From NCBI GenBank assembly GCA_950022655.1, contig OX465582.1, forward strand, positions 94,688,704 through 94,752,703: 64,000 bases of DNA. Reading direction: 5' to 3'. The DNA comes from Alentia gelatinosa. Its lineage: Eukaryota > Annelida > Polychaeta > Phyllodocida > Polynoidae. The position numbers were made by a program, and so were the translations under genes. Shown piece after piece: positions 34,364 to 44,599 of the stretch (positions are counted from its first letter, which is position 1; each line of letters starts with the position of its first letter). The notes under the pieces were generated by a model. That model was not told where the DNA came from and made no database searches. It was given only the letters and a program-made list of their open reading frames with translations.

Positions 34364-34747
34364 TAAGCCCAATGCCCATCTACCGATTTCGGAACATTTA
34401 TGTATCTTTGTCTGCGACGAACGGGCGGTAATTTGTCTCAGCCAAGGCATCGTAACGTAGTCGGCCATAGTTGGTAGATGTAGGACAGCTAGGCAAGGGT
34501 GAGCCACCGATTAGTGAACCACCTCCTTCAAACGGCTTTTTGTCACCGACAAGTTGTGATTTCTATGTTCCAAAATCTGTTGCAAAAAGTTTATCAACAT
34601 GTTGATAAATCTAGTCGCTGACAACGGAACGTTTGTAAATGGGGCTTGATTGGGTTACGTAATTTGCCTGTGACAAGTTCACTGACTCCTATACGATTTG
34701 CGAACTAATCGTTTGACTCTTAATCGGTAAATGGGCATTGGGCTTTA
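34364..34747. mobile_element. MITE, GCCCAATGCCCATCTACCG family, copy 3 (globin 3' flank)
   Basis: TAAGCCCAATGCCCATCTAC ... GGTAAATGGGCATTGGGCTT. It is the most complete copy, with inverted ends and inner 'gtttatcaacatgttgataa'. It ends 46 bp beyond the globin stop codon. Confidence 0.85.
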
Positions 34748-34792
34748 CATAATGAGTGTGTCCTAAAAGGTCCAAAGGTATTGAAGACTTCT

Positions 34793-34924
34793 CTAAACGA
34801 GTTGTTTACTCATTACATCCTTTATTACGCCAAATACCGTCACCCAGACATCCTTAACGTCACTTGTGAAGCCGTCATCCCCGAGAGACTCCTTGAGAGT
34901 GTAGAGAAGAGCTTCCCCAACAGG
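34793..34924 (-). CDS. Globin, exon 3 (residues 111-153, G-H helices, stop TAG)
   Basis: Last coding exon. On the reverse strand TTTATTGCAG is a good acceptor, and the frame continues PVGEALLYTLKESLGDDGFT then SDVKDVWVTVFGVIKDVMSK QLV and TAG. This is the G helix, GH corner (GDDGF) and H helix, with the H-helix Trp (DVWVTVF). Forty-three codons plus stop, 132 bp; the three exons sum to 462 bp and 153 residues, the usual single-domain globin size. There is no C-terminal extension. Intron 2 (34925-36654) is 1.7 kb. The stop is followed after 46 bp by a MITE (34364-34747), so the 3' UTR probably runs through mobile DNA. Confidence 0.93.
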   Translation of the reverse strand, partial: PVGEALLYTLKESLGDDGFTSDVKDVWVTVFGVIKDVMSKQLV

Positions 34925-34984
34925 CTGCAATAAAGTTACACACAAAATGTATTGAGACAAAGAGTGTGTACATAGATAATATTG

Positions 34985-35565
34985 ACATATCTATATTCAG
35001 ATACAAGCGGCGATATGCTCCGAGGAGTTGACGTGCTGCAATATCCGAGCGTATGGAAGGATATAGACTGGCTCCAGTCCCTGCATTGTATGGCTTCCTT
35101 CCTCGTTGGGATACAGGGACTGGTGCAATCGGTAACGGTGTTGGATTTCTGGCGCTGTTTAGCTCCAGCATTCTCAACACTCTCCATACAGATATCCTGG
35201 CTACTGGTCAGGATATCTGCTGGGAGATTGATACTCTATCACTTTGATCTCAATCGAGTCAGTCAGGAACAGGCAACATTTTTTGCTATGACAATACAGG
35301 CAGCTAGGGAACAGGAGGAGCGGGAGGGGGAGGGGTAGGAGGAGTTATAGGGTTATAGGGAGTGGCTTGGGGCAATAAACAGGAGACTTGGTTTATAGTG
35401 GACAAGTCTTTGATTCATGGGCCAGTCAGAGAAGTACACATACTTTATTCTTATTGTGTTCAATCATTACTGAATGTTCATAATCAAGGGCTTGAGCAAA
35501 TCTAGGATGGATATCGTGTAGAGTCAACTCCGAGGAGCATACGACCGCTTTTATCTGAAACCAGT
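34985..35565. mobile_element. Foldback element of the 'cagataca.gcggc.atatgctcc' family, interrupted
   Basis: 'atgctccgaggagttgacgt' and 'caatatccgagcgtatgg' on the left, 'gagtcaactccgaggagcat' and 'accgcttttatctgaaacca' on the right; the uninterrupted form is at 57553-57678. Split by 35065-35503. Lies in globin intron 2. Confidence 0.85.
35065..35503. mobile_element. AGACTGGCTCCAGTCC-family element nested in the foldback
   Basis: 'agactggctccagtccctgc' at one end and 'gggcttgagcaaatct' at the other form an imperfect inverted pair. The inside ('gctactggtcaggatatctg', 'tttgatctcaatcgagtc') matches 46444-47046 in reverse. Confidence 0.8.
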
Positions 35566-36302
35566 TTATATTGTATTTGTTATCCAGTTTTTCTGGACAA
35601 ATGGCATGTCGATATCAGTTTGTTTTAGTTATGCACTATTTTTCTGTGCGCACTATTTTTTCCCAAACTAGGCTTGTATATGAAGACCCTTTCCTGTACA
35701 CCAAGGAGACCTTTATTCAACACTTATGGGTACTAATATGGATGGTTAAGACTGTCTTAGTGAACAAACTTAAGTATCATTAAACGATAAACCCTGTGCG
35801 AGGTACGGAAAATGGTCTTCATGTACACGCCTAGATTATTCAACGGCCCCCAATCACCTCAACTACTCATTAAAAGGTCTCTTTCTATAACATCTCAACA
35901 ACTCATTTGAAACCGTCTCTTCAACAACTAGTCAGTCAGGCTTTAGCTAGACCAGATTTTCTATGCACTTATAGGGTGTTTCATATAAAAATCATAAAAA
36001 GTAGCAAAACAGAGAGCACACTTGTCTAACCAAAATTGTTGATGTCATGAAAAAGTTTGGAAAAGTTTGGAAAAATGTACGTGAAGAGAATATACTTTTT
36101 GTAATGCTGAATAAAGTTTTTGCTAAAAGAAATAACAAAAAAATCTCTTTCTATAACATTAATATTCTGAAAACAATGAAATATCCTGTCGCCTCAATGT
36201 AACTGTTAGCTGCGCTTCTCCGTCTACCACCGAAAAGTTCCTTCTTCTCATGTAACTGGGTCCTGAACAGTGGGTCCACTATCATCATGAATTTAAGTAG
36301 TA

Positions 36303-36615
36303 ATTATATAGAACGTCCTGACCATGCTGTACAAGCTACAATACGAGATGATAATTTACCGGTCGAATGGCGTCCGTACACACCGTAAATTATCATTGAG
36401 TTTTGTAGCTTGTACAAGCATGGTTGGACGTTATATGTTTATAATATACCCGAAATTGAGAAAATTCATTAGTTTTATTTGGCTTAAGAACTAATATTTT
36501 AGTCTACGTATACAGAACAAGTGTTCCGTATTTACCCGTACGGAACAGTGTTCCGTACAGTGTCTTTACGTTCTATGACGAAACGGTGCGTATTTACAGT
36601 ATACAGCATGGTTAT
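36303..36615. repeat. Hairpin repeat, partner of 4735-4985
   Basis: 'gatgataatttaccgg' pairs with 'accgtaaattatcattg'; outer arms 'catgctgtacaagctac' and 'gtagcttgtacaagcatg'. Followed by 'gacgaaacggtgcgtattta', shared with the other copy. Confidence 0.75.
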
Positions 36616-36654
36616 ATAGTAAAGATGAATTCTCATATATCATCAGGGACTTAC

Positions 36655-36877
36655 CTCAAAATGTTCTGGTTTGGCTTTGTACTTCTTGTGTCGTTTACCG
36701 AGATCCTCCAGGACCTGGACTAACCCTGGCAGGTCGTCCAATGAGCCAACTGCAGTACCCACCATAGTCATCACGTTCTTACCATGCTTCCTGACTCGGG
36801 GACTTGTCTTGATGTTCTCAATGTCACCCTTGGCGAAAGGGAAGATCTCGATCAGGTCAGGTCTTTCCGAGAACAAT
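36655..36877 (-). CDS. Globin, exon 2 (residues 36-110, C to F/G helices, haem pocket)
   Basis: Central globin exon with the haem-contact residues. The acceptor is CACAATTCAG, then A completes the Arg codon begun in exon 1. The reading runs LFSERPDLIEIFPFAKG (C helix, CD1 Phe at about residue 48), SPRVRKHGKNVMTMVG (E helix, distal E7 His at residue 67) and VLEDLGKRHKKYKAKPEHFE (F helix, proximal F8 His at residue 99). It ends at GAG with donor GTAAGT in phase 0, the classical G7.0 intron. Length is 223 bp (1 + 74 codons). The pattern fits a standard 3-on-3 globin with both histidines intact. I cannot separate vertebrate-type haemoglobin, neuroglobin-like and other invertebrate lineages from sequence alone. 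The exon lies in a long stop-free stretch, but the true ends are set by the splice sites. Confidence 0.95.
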
Positions 36878-37009
36878 CTGAATTGTGAATAGATATGGAA
36901 GAGAAAGCTTATCAAACCAAAGATATGTTATCAGTCAGTAATCAGGAACTTATGAACAGATTCAAGATGCGAGAACAACGACAAAGGCGTTTAACCCTTC
37001 AACTGCAGT

Positions 37010-37087
37010 ATGGTGCCTCCAGGCATTCTACTGGCTATGACAGCAGCATGATGCCTCAAGGCATTCCCTTGGCTACAGCAGCATGAT
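37010..37087. repeat. Degenerate about 35-bp tandem repeat, left part
   Basis: Units of 'gcctcaaggcattcccttgg' plus 'ctacagcagcatgat'. The array continues at 37661-37750 after the LINE, which inserted into it. Confidence 0.8.
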
Positions 37088-37660
37088 TATTTTTTTTTTT
37101 TTTTATTTAGTACTGTAGAAAGGTACAATATTTGCCTCTGCGTAGCAGATTTTCAGGCAAATTTTCTCATGACAGGAATACATGTAGGTACATCAAACAT
37201 TCCCCAGACTGGAGGTATATACATTGGTGATTATGTGGTGATGGGGATTAATGAGATAATGAGTGATGATGACTAGATCTACCTGACTGACCATTTTGTT
37301 CGATTATGTCAAACCCAACTTCGAAGCAGTTCAGTCAAAGGTATCATAGAATTTTCGTCTCAGATGTTTTTTAGGCTACCTAGACTTCCATCTTGAATTG
37401 AGCGTGGTAAGTCGTTCCAGTCGTTCATATTTACATATAGGGGACTTCTCCGGAAGAATGATGTTTTCGGTCTCTTTAACTTAATGTTACGTTTCTCTTG
37501 CATTCTTGTTTTTGGATCATTGTCACTCACTATACACAATGCTTTCTTCCTGAGAACTAGCGTTTTCAAGTACCTTCTTCTCTTTTCTAATTTCTGAACT
37601 TTGCAAGTGCTATGGAGTGTATCAGTAGCTAGTTCCCCTACAAGTGTTCTAGTGCAGATT
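37088..37660 (-). mobile_element. 5'-truncated LINE with poly(A) and 33-bp target duplication
   Basis: The minus-strand frame (37360-37674) reads NIKLKRPKTSFFRRSPLYVN then MNDWNDLPRSIQDGS, an ORF2 C-terminus. The poly(A) appears as T on the plus strand at 37090-37104. The same 33 bp ('ctcaaggcattcccttggct', then acagcagcatgat) flank it at 37055-37087 and 37670-37702. Because the host is a tandem repeat, the exact duplication length is uncertain. Confidence 0.85.
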
Positions 37661-38044
37661 GCATGATGGCTCAAGGCATTCCCTTGGCTACAGCAGCATG
37701 ATGGCTCAAGGCATTCCCCTGGCTAGAGTAGCATGATGCCTCCAGGTATCATAGAGGCATCATTGATAATCATATACAAAATTTAAAAACAAAAACAAAA
37801 AAACAATTTTTTGAATGGAAAGAAATGTTGACATAGTATAAACGCCATATTGACATTTGATTTGGTATAACACAATATCATCAGCTACCAAGGTAAATTA
37901 CTTAAATCACATGACACATCATGTGACATTGCTATTTTCAAAAAGGTGCCTGCTGTAGCAGCCAATGCCTGCCATGTAAAGCTAAGTAGGGGAACTGGGT
38001 GCTGCAGGGAAAGGGTTAACTATGTTGGTTAGACATGTGCAGAT

Positions 38045-38235
38045 TCGGGTCTAATAAGAACAAAGACTCTTGAAACAGCGACATCCCATCAAACCAGGGA
38101 AAAAAGATCAACATTGAAGCACAACCTGCCCATAATCAAGCCAAGGGCAGAAAGATTCCGGCGCTCGGCAACTTATCATAGCGTAAAATTTTGGATCTCA
38201 TTCGACTCAAAATTTCTTTTTAAACGGGAAACGAA
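38045..38235 (+). mobile_element. LINE ORF2 C-terminal fragment
   Basis: Plus-strand frame reads RTKTLETATSHQTREKRSTL then KHNLPIIKPRAERFRRSA and YHSVKFWISF, the usual 'P..ERFR.S..Y...KFWNS' LINE end. No poly(A) is seen. Lies in globin intron 1. Confidence 0.65.
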
Positions 38236-38742
38236 GATTAAGTTAGCAGAAGGTTTGTATGTCTGCTTTTTGAGTGTGTTGTTGTGAAATCTAAAAGTCA
38301 GGTCGCACTATACATTTAACAGAGCACTCAGACAACCAGACAGGACAAAATAGACAGGGGTATTTCCTTAGTACTATAAACTACTATTATGAAATAACCA
38401 ATATTTCTATGTAAGCTATAATTCCTCAACTACGCTATCAAGGTATGGGTTATTTCTTTAACCTTCATTGTTCCCAGATAATAAACGGTCCCCACAAATA
38501 ATGTCAAATCATCCGTGAAAAAGGCAAGCTTGATAAATTCCCCAGTTAAGTGTCCACCCTCCCCACAATAATCGTGGATGGAATGGGTTTAAGCAAAATT
38601 CTTTAGGGAAATCACGGGTGTAGACGCTTGAACTCATTAAAGTGTCACCAAAGGTTGGTACTGATCTTTTCTCGGTGAGCCTTGGTATAGCTAAATCTAA
38701 ACCATAACTAAATATGTATGATTGAGAGATGCACTAAAACCT

Positions 38743-39315
38743 AAAGCCCATAAGCCCAGCGACATTTTCCACCGATTCTCCCCGATCCGATCACCGATTA
38801 TAATCGGGACCAAAATTATCGCTGTCCTATACCCTCAACAACACTTGCCGATCACACCTCTCCACTTTATGACTTTGTACAGCAACCCGATTGAGATCAA
38901 AGAGAGCCACCGGGAGCCAAGCCGGGTGAGCCATGGGCTGCTGGTGTGGATTCATAGAAAATAATTCAAAGTTTTATAACTTCGGATCTAATTAAGATAT
39001 CGGGAGACCATTTTCAAATTCATCATCGCCTCTGTCTCTCCTACAAATCTATATAAAGCACTTGTAAATCTGACTGGGGGACAGGTAGCATCGCTGTTCA
39101 AACTGACTTCTCAGAATCGGGAACAGTCAGTGAAGTGCGTACAGTGACACGATTAAGGTCAGGGAGAGTCGGTCATTATCCCAAGGCAAGTAATGCCCGA
39201 CCCGATTAAAATTGGGTCTATGAAGTGCATACAGCGACACGATTCTGACGGACCTGACAGATCCGTCGGGCAAAGGTGTAATCGGACACAATGGTCGTGT
39301 TGCTGTCTTATAGGG
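38743..39315. repeat. Dispersed repeat with 'cgggcaaaggtg' end
   Basis: Left 'aagcccagcgacattttcca', right 'cagatccgtcgggcaaaggt'. The right 200 bp match 22735-22930. The structure of the left part is unclear. Confidence 0.6.
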
Positions 39316-39592
39316 TTAAAAAAAGAAACAACCTCACTGACCAACTTTCCGACTGCCTGCTCTACGAGCCGTGACCCATCTCCTTAATGTCAGAGTCAAC
39401 TTGGGTTTAATTGATCAGTGACATATTGTATCAGTCGCTTGTGCCAGATTTGGTCGTTTTCAGTGCTGAAATCGGTCATGGAGTCTCTATATGGTTACTT
39501 TCAATTTATTTATATTTTCTTGAAGGTGCCAGAAAATAGGTTGCTCCGGGAGAGCGTAATTCTAATGGCTAAATTCAAACAATGGAAACCAG

Positions 39593-40356
39593 GGGCCTAT
39601 TTAATAATCTCGGCTCTTACCTGAAGACCCTTTTCTGTACCTCATACAGGGTTTAATGATATCTACGTTTGCTTGCTAAGACAGTCTTAGCCGTTCATAA
39701 AGTCGTCCATAAATGTTGAATAAAGTTGATACACATTATCCCTGGGTCTCCTTGGCGTACAGAAAAGGGTCTTAATATACGAGTATTTATCCTACCTCTC
39801 ATATAAATCTCCATAGACTTAACATGGTGTGGCTGTATGCCACGGTTGTGCCATAAAATATTTATATGCCACGGTGACATATGAAGTTAAAAATACATGA
39901 TGAGGTAGGACAAAATCTAAATATCACTCAATTTCATATAATTGTTTATATGCCGTTCGTTGTCTTACGTTACAGATATCACTCAGCTCCGCTTCGTGAT
40001 ATCATTCTGCAAAGACAACTCACGCCATATAAACAATCATATGACATTTCGTGATGTTTCATGATATTATCCTACCCCTCATATAAATCTCCATAAACTT
40101 AGCATGATGTGATCATGTGCCACGGTTATGTCATAAAATATTCATATGCCACTGGTGGCATGTGTCCTTGTTCATCCTTACAGTTATACATGTTATCAGC
40201 TCGTGGTCAATGTACTTCTTCAAAATGATAAAGTGATTCATTTGGAAATGAATATGTTGTTTCATTGTTATTTCTTTTCCGATCTTTTAACAGTCTTCCT
40301 TCTTTTTGCATGTCCTATTTGACTTCATGTACGACCCTAGATGCTTCAACGGGCTC
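39593..40356. mobile_element. MITE, GGGCCCGTTGAATAA family, CAG duplication, with inner insert
   Basis: CAG (39590-39592) GGGCCTATTTAATAATC ... GCTTCAACGGGCTC CAG (40357-40359). The left third matches 41562-41730; from about 39785 foreign DNA follows with two 'atcctacc.ctcatataaa' repeats and a hairpin around 'ctcagctccgcttcgtgata' (39940-40060). Confidence 0.85.
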
Positions 40357-40359
40357 CAG

Positions 40360-40657
40360 GGACCTGTTTCAGTAGTTTCGTGACATGTCTAGATGGCGTC
40401 TGTGACACCATATGGACATATCACAAGATTGCAGTCGATGACACACGGAATTTCACTCACTTCTCTTAGGAATTAAGCAATGACACTTTAACATGAGTAG
40501 GGGATACATATAACCTATAATCATTCTAAATATGAAGAAGATTGGCCACTTCGATCATCTGATATTTGCTAGTCTTTTTTCCGCTATTGCTTGCACTGTT
40601 GGTGCCACTGTTGATGTCTGTCTAGGCCTAATGTCACGAGACTACTGAAACAGGTCC
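40360..40657. mobile_element. MITE, GGACCTGTTTCAGTAGTTTCG family
   Basis: CAG GGACCTGTTTCAGTAG ... CTACTGAAACAGGTCC CTG. Its left flank is the same CAG that closes 39593-40356. Second copy at 51030-51337. Confidence 0.85.
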
Positions 40658-40889
40658 CTGGCAGGTCCCAACCACCCTCGCTGCTCAACTGACAGTCCTC
40701 GCAGTACCATCTAAAACCAGGTCATTATTTGCCCTCACATTATGCTCATGTCTCAAGGGCAAATAATAGGCTGGGGTTGGGGTATGGGAATGAGGGTAGA
40801 AATGTGGGCTATCCATTGTCCACGGGCACATCTCATGGGAGTCTTTGAGAATATGGCCCTTGTTAGCGTGTATTATGTATTCCTACTCA

Positions 40890-41180
40890 ATAGGGGACTA
40901 CTGTCTATTGCCCCAGAAAAAAGGGGGAAATTTTTAAAGTCAAATTTGTTATATCTATTTTTTTTCCAAATAAAGTGTAGAGACACAAAAAAGGGGAACA
41001 TTTGAAACTTATTATATTTCTTTCTTTCCCAAATAAAGTGTAGCGACACCAAATTAGTGGGTATTATTTGGGTTTTTTTCAGGGACTATTGTCTGTTGCC
41101 CCACAAAAAAGGGGAGCAGTTGAAACTTATTATATCTATTTCTTTCCCAAATAAAGTGTAGAGACACCAAATCAGTGGGG
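40890..41180. repeat. Tandem repeat with 'aaataaagtgtagagacac' units
   Basis: Three tandem segments carry 'ttcccaaataaagtgtag' and 'agacacaaa', two preceded by 'gggactactgtctattgccc'. AT-rich, lies in globin intron 1. Confidence 0.8.
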
Positions 41181-41561
41181 TGTTTTCAGTTGCAAATATC
41201 ACACCTTTTGGGCTGAGAGCGAGAGGAATCATTCTATTGTCATAATATCAGAGAGCTATGTGATAAATACCCGTAAAACCCACGGTGGCCAACTTTGCGA
41301 GACCTTATGCGATAATTAGGGTTTGACCATTATTGCTCACAAATTCACTTGGGTTTCTCTAGATCGAGGGATGGACATTATCGTAAATGATTATTGCCCA
41401 CGCGCTCGCTCGCTTGCCCATATGTATCACCAATACCATTACGACTGAAAACCGCTCCCCATTTCTATTCTGCACTGCTAGGGCCTATGGTGATAATCTC
41501 TGTTTAGGGTAGCAGGATTACTCACACCGCAGGGTATTGGCCTGTGCATCGAAGGATCCTG

Positions 41562-41991
41562 GGGCCCGTGTAATAATCTAGGATCTTACGTGAAGACCTT
41601 TTTCTGTAACGCGTTCAAGGTATATCGTTTAATGATTCTTAATTTTTTTAAAGGTTTTTATTATACTGTTGTTCGCCATTAGGCCAAGCATTAAGCTTAT
41701 CTTCCATGGTCTCCAGTTTCGATGTTTCTCGTAAATCCTTGTCCATGTAATGGACTTACAGTATGGCTGCACAACCATGAAATGAACATAACTTAACTAA
41801 CACATCGATTACAGAAATGCGCTGACTATCGGCTTATCTTCCAAGATTTTAAAGTCTGTCCACTATGACAATATGAGCCGTCCATAAGGCCTTCAAAAGG
41901 TGTTGAATAAAGTTGACCCACATCGTCCCAGTGTATCTATGGCACACAGAAAAGAGTCTACATGTAAGATCCTATAATATTAAACGGACCC
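41562..41991. mobile_element. MITE, GGGCCCGTTGAATAA family, CTG duplication
   Basis: CTG (41559-41561) GGGCCCGTGTAATAATCTAG ... ATATTAAACGGACC C CTG (41992-41994). Contains 'gtgaagacctttttctgtaa' and the inverted 'acacagaaaagagtctacat'. 430 bp. Confidence 0.87.
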
Positions 41992-42245
41992 CTGGGCTGA
42001 GACTCAGTCATAGACTACCTGTGTGCTTGGGCTTTCCTGTTTTCACTCCAAACTTTGTATAAAGGTCTGGTTTACCATAATGGCCTAGAGTGAACACTAT
42101 TTCTTGCACAGCAAAATTAATTATGAATATGAGAGTGTTGTTGTTTTGTAATTTCAAATGTAGGCCCATTTTGAAGTCCCCTAGATCTGCCTATAGCCAT
42201 CAAGGCCTGAATGATGGAAATGCAGCAGTGTTGATAAAGAACCAG

Positions 42246-42735
42246 TGGTCTGTTTGATAATCTAGAATCGTGCGTGAAGACCTTTTTCTGTACCTCGTTC
42301 AAGGGATGTTGTTAAATAATATTTAAGTATGTTCGCTAAGATGGTATTAGCCATCCCCAGGGTCGTCCATATGTGTTGAAAAAAGATGGTCCACATCATC
42401 CCGGAGCTCCTATAGGCCCGTTTCCCGTCACCGATTTATAGTCAGGAACCACTGCTGCCCCAGAATCGGTCGATGGAAACGACCCAGCTCGTGAAATGAC
42501 CCACGACTTTTTCTGCTTAGATTATGTAATGTGGCACCACCCACCACTGAGTGAAAGCTTGGACGCTGAGTGAAATCTCCTACCCTTCTATATCGACGCA
42601 CAGTCAGTGGCACCACGGACAGACTTTCTGGGTAACTCAAAAAAATCTGCACCCTTTTCGTCGGCCAATGGAAACAGGCCTTGTGGCATACATAAAAGGG
42701 TCTTCGTTTACGATCGTAGATTATTAAACAGCCCC
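42246..42735. mobile_element. MITE, same family, CAG duplication, with nested element
   Basis: CAG (42243-42245) TGGTCTGTTTGATAATCTAG ... GTAGATTATTAAACAGCCCC CAG (42736-42738). Interrupted at 42415-42680. Confidence 0.87.
42415..42680. mobile_element. MITE, GGCCCGTTTCC...GGAAACAGGCC family, nested
   Basis: Ends 'ggcccgtttccc' and 'gtcggccaatggaaacaggcc'; subterminal 'caccgatttatagtcagga' recurs near 43360, 59410 and 62915. The ends of the interrupted host rejoin on either side. Confidence 0.75.
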
Positions 42736-42914
42736 CAGACATGGACGACTGCATATCGACCCTCTGTTCTACCCACCCATGGATATAAGCCCATATCTAC
42801 ATTGACATATGCCTGGCATTCAGTTGCAAAACCGCGGGCTATGCCTAACAGCGGATCTATGTGGCGATTTGCCACATGATGATGGGGTGCGGTCACACAT
42901 GCCTCGCTTAGCCA

Positions 42915-43335
42915 TTAAGTGGAATTCACATGGTGGGATTCATGTACAGTAGAACCCCGCCTAACGGACACCCCGCGTAAGCGTACACCCCGCGTTAACA
43001 GACACCTTTGGTCGGAACGGTTCCCTATATTAGAAGTTTATTTAACCCCGTGTGAGCGGACACTTTGACCCGGAACTGAGGGTGTCCGCTTACGCGGGGT
43101 TCTACTGTACCTCACAGGGTTCGAAATCTCATGCGATTCTGGTTGGGTTGTTTTTTTTTTTGGGGGGGGGGAATGTCTTCAACAATTACAGGGGGCGGGG
43201 AACATGTTTCAGGGAAATGAAACCCTGTAATTTAGATGAAGAAATTGTGTCCGAGTCCAGAATGTCAGCAGAATTTCTCTAAGAAAAACGCCTTGTGTGG
43301 TACATGAAACCCATCGTGTGAATCCCATTTTCAAC
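42915..43335. mobile_element. MITE, AAAGTGGGATTCACACGG family, split by a Tc1-type MITE
   Basis: 'taagtggaattcacatggtg' on the left, 'catcgtgtgaatcccatttt' on the right. The host word 'gattcatgtacctcacaggg' is broken at its TA. Confidence 0.85.
42947..43107. mobile_element. Tc1/mariner-type MITE, complete, TA duplication
   Basis: TA (42945-42946) CAGTAGAACCCCGC ... GCGGGGTTCTACTG TA (43108-43109). 161 bp. Inside are 'cggacaccccgcgtaagcg'-like words in both orientations. This copy defines the family. Confidence 0.93.
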
Positions 43336-43339
43336 TAAT

Positions 43340-43695
43340 TTCCAGTGTCTGACTATTCACCACCGATCTGCAGTGGGGAACCACCAACGCCAGATCGGTA
43401 AATGGAAACAGACATGCAGAGAAGTGGTCACCGATTAATTATGCATAGATTAGTCAATAACTGCCGACTGACCTGAATAATGACTGCCAGAATCAAAGAG
43501 GTTTGAAATGGTTGGTGATGGTCATTGCGTTTAGAGGATAGGTCTGTTGGTATAGATCTGTTAAATGCGCCAGAAACAAGGCATACACAGTACCTTTATC
43601 AATTTCTAGATAGGGAAGTGTATTTGTTAGGCACCACCAACCAACTTTTAGGAGAACTCAATTAATTGGTGCTGTTTTTGTCGGCCAGTGGAAAA
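43340..43695. repeat. Diverged '..ccgatct.cagt..ggaac' MITE family copy
   Basis: Left 'caccgatctgcagtggggaa', right 'tcggccagtggaaaacggct', matching the ends of 42415-42680 and pieces at 59395-59600 and 62905-63030. Confidence 0.6.
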
Positions 43696-43813
43696 CGGCT
43701 TATGTCGACAATTTTCGTTTGATCGTGTAGATGGATAATGCTGCATTTATCCAGCAGTCGCCATGTCGGGCAGGAAGTGGGGCAGTAAGTTGGCCGCCTG
43801 TCTTTTTTAAGTT

Positions 43814-43991
43814 GGGCCATCCACAAAGTATGTACGCAGAATTTCTTAAATTTTTGCCCCCCCCCCCCCCCCCGATCCGACCCTCTCACCCAATCTTGTA
43901 CGCAATAGAAGAAGAAGGAGCATACGCAAAATTTCAAAAATCTTTGACCTCCCACCCCCGCTCAGTGCGTACATACTTTTTGGATGGCCCC
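43814..43991. mobile_element. Small MITE with a poly-C core, copy 1
   Basis: GGGCCATCCACAAAGTATGT ... ACATACTTTTTGGATGGCCC; a C run at 43857-43873 in the middle. Two related copies lie at 45688-45788 and 45908-46018. Confidence 0.8.
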
Positions 43992-44599
43992 AAGCTGCCA
44001 TGATCTGAGCCATCCTCCTGGTAGATATTGAGCTGATGTGGTAGAATGTTTGTGTACTCTGTAATAAGATGTTTTATACCGCAGGTCCATTGTCTAGTAT
44101 CTGTCAGCACACAGAATGGAACATTTAGTGTAATTTAGTGTGCTGACCCCTCAATCATCCAGCGACATCACGTGACTAGGCTTTCCCACGCACTTCACTC
44201 AGAGTAGCCCAGGAAGTATGTGTTGTTTCTTTCCCACCCACCATCCATTATGGACAATTTCTCCATATTGGAGAATGATTGTATATTCATCCTTTTTTTT
44301 TCTTGAATAAAAAAAAATGAATAAAAAAAATAGGTACTACATCGAGCCGTCAGCTACCCTTCAGGAAAAGTTATTAAAAGGTAACTCTAACAACACGAGG
44401 TTTAGTTGCCTTTCCCTACCGAAAGAAACGGTCCGTTAACGCGAAGTGATCCCTTACACGAGGTTTGAAATAAGGGGGGGGGGGGCTGTTCCGAGCAAAA
44501 AGTGACCCCAACGCGGAGCTTCCACACACGTGATATCCTTTAAACAGGGTCTTAGTGTAGGTGCATTGGTGCCGAGGTCCAGCGACTACACACCGCATA

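Larger units (their letters stand above)
34925..36654 (-). other. Globin intron 2 (1.7 kb)
   Basis: Lies between donor GTAAGT at 36654 and acceptor TTGCAG at 34925. It contains a foldback MITE (about 34985-35565) interrupted by another element (35065-35503), a fragment ending in the caacggcccc terminus near 35850, and a hairpin repeat at 36303-36440 with related sequence to about 36615. Nothing coding is seen. Confidence 0.85.

Noticed and set aside
34875..35338. Frames of 83-118 residues on both strands beside globin exon 3
   Set aside because: They fall in the nested foldback and AGACTGG-family element; the minus-strand frames merely run past the real exon in other frames.
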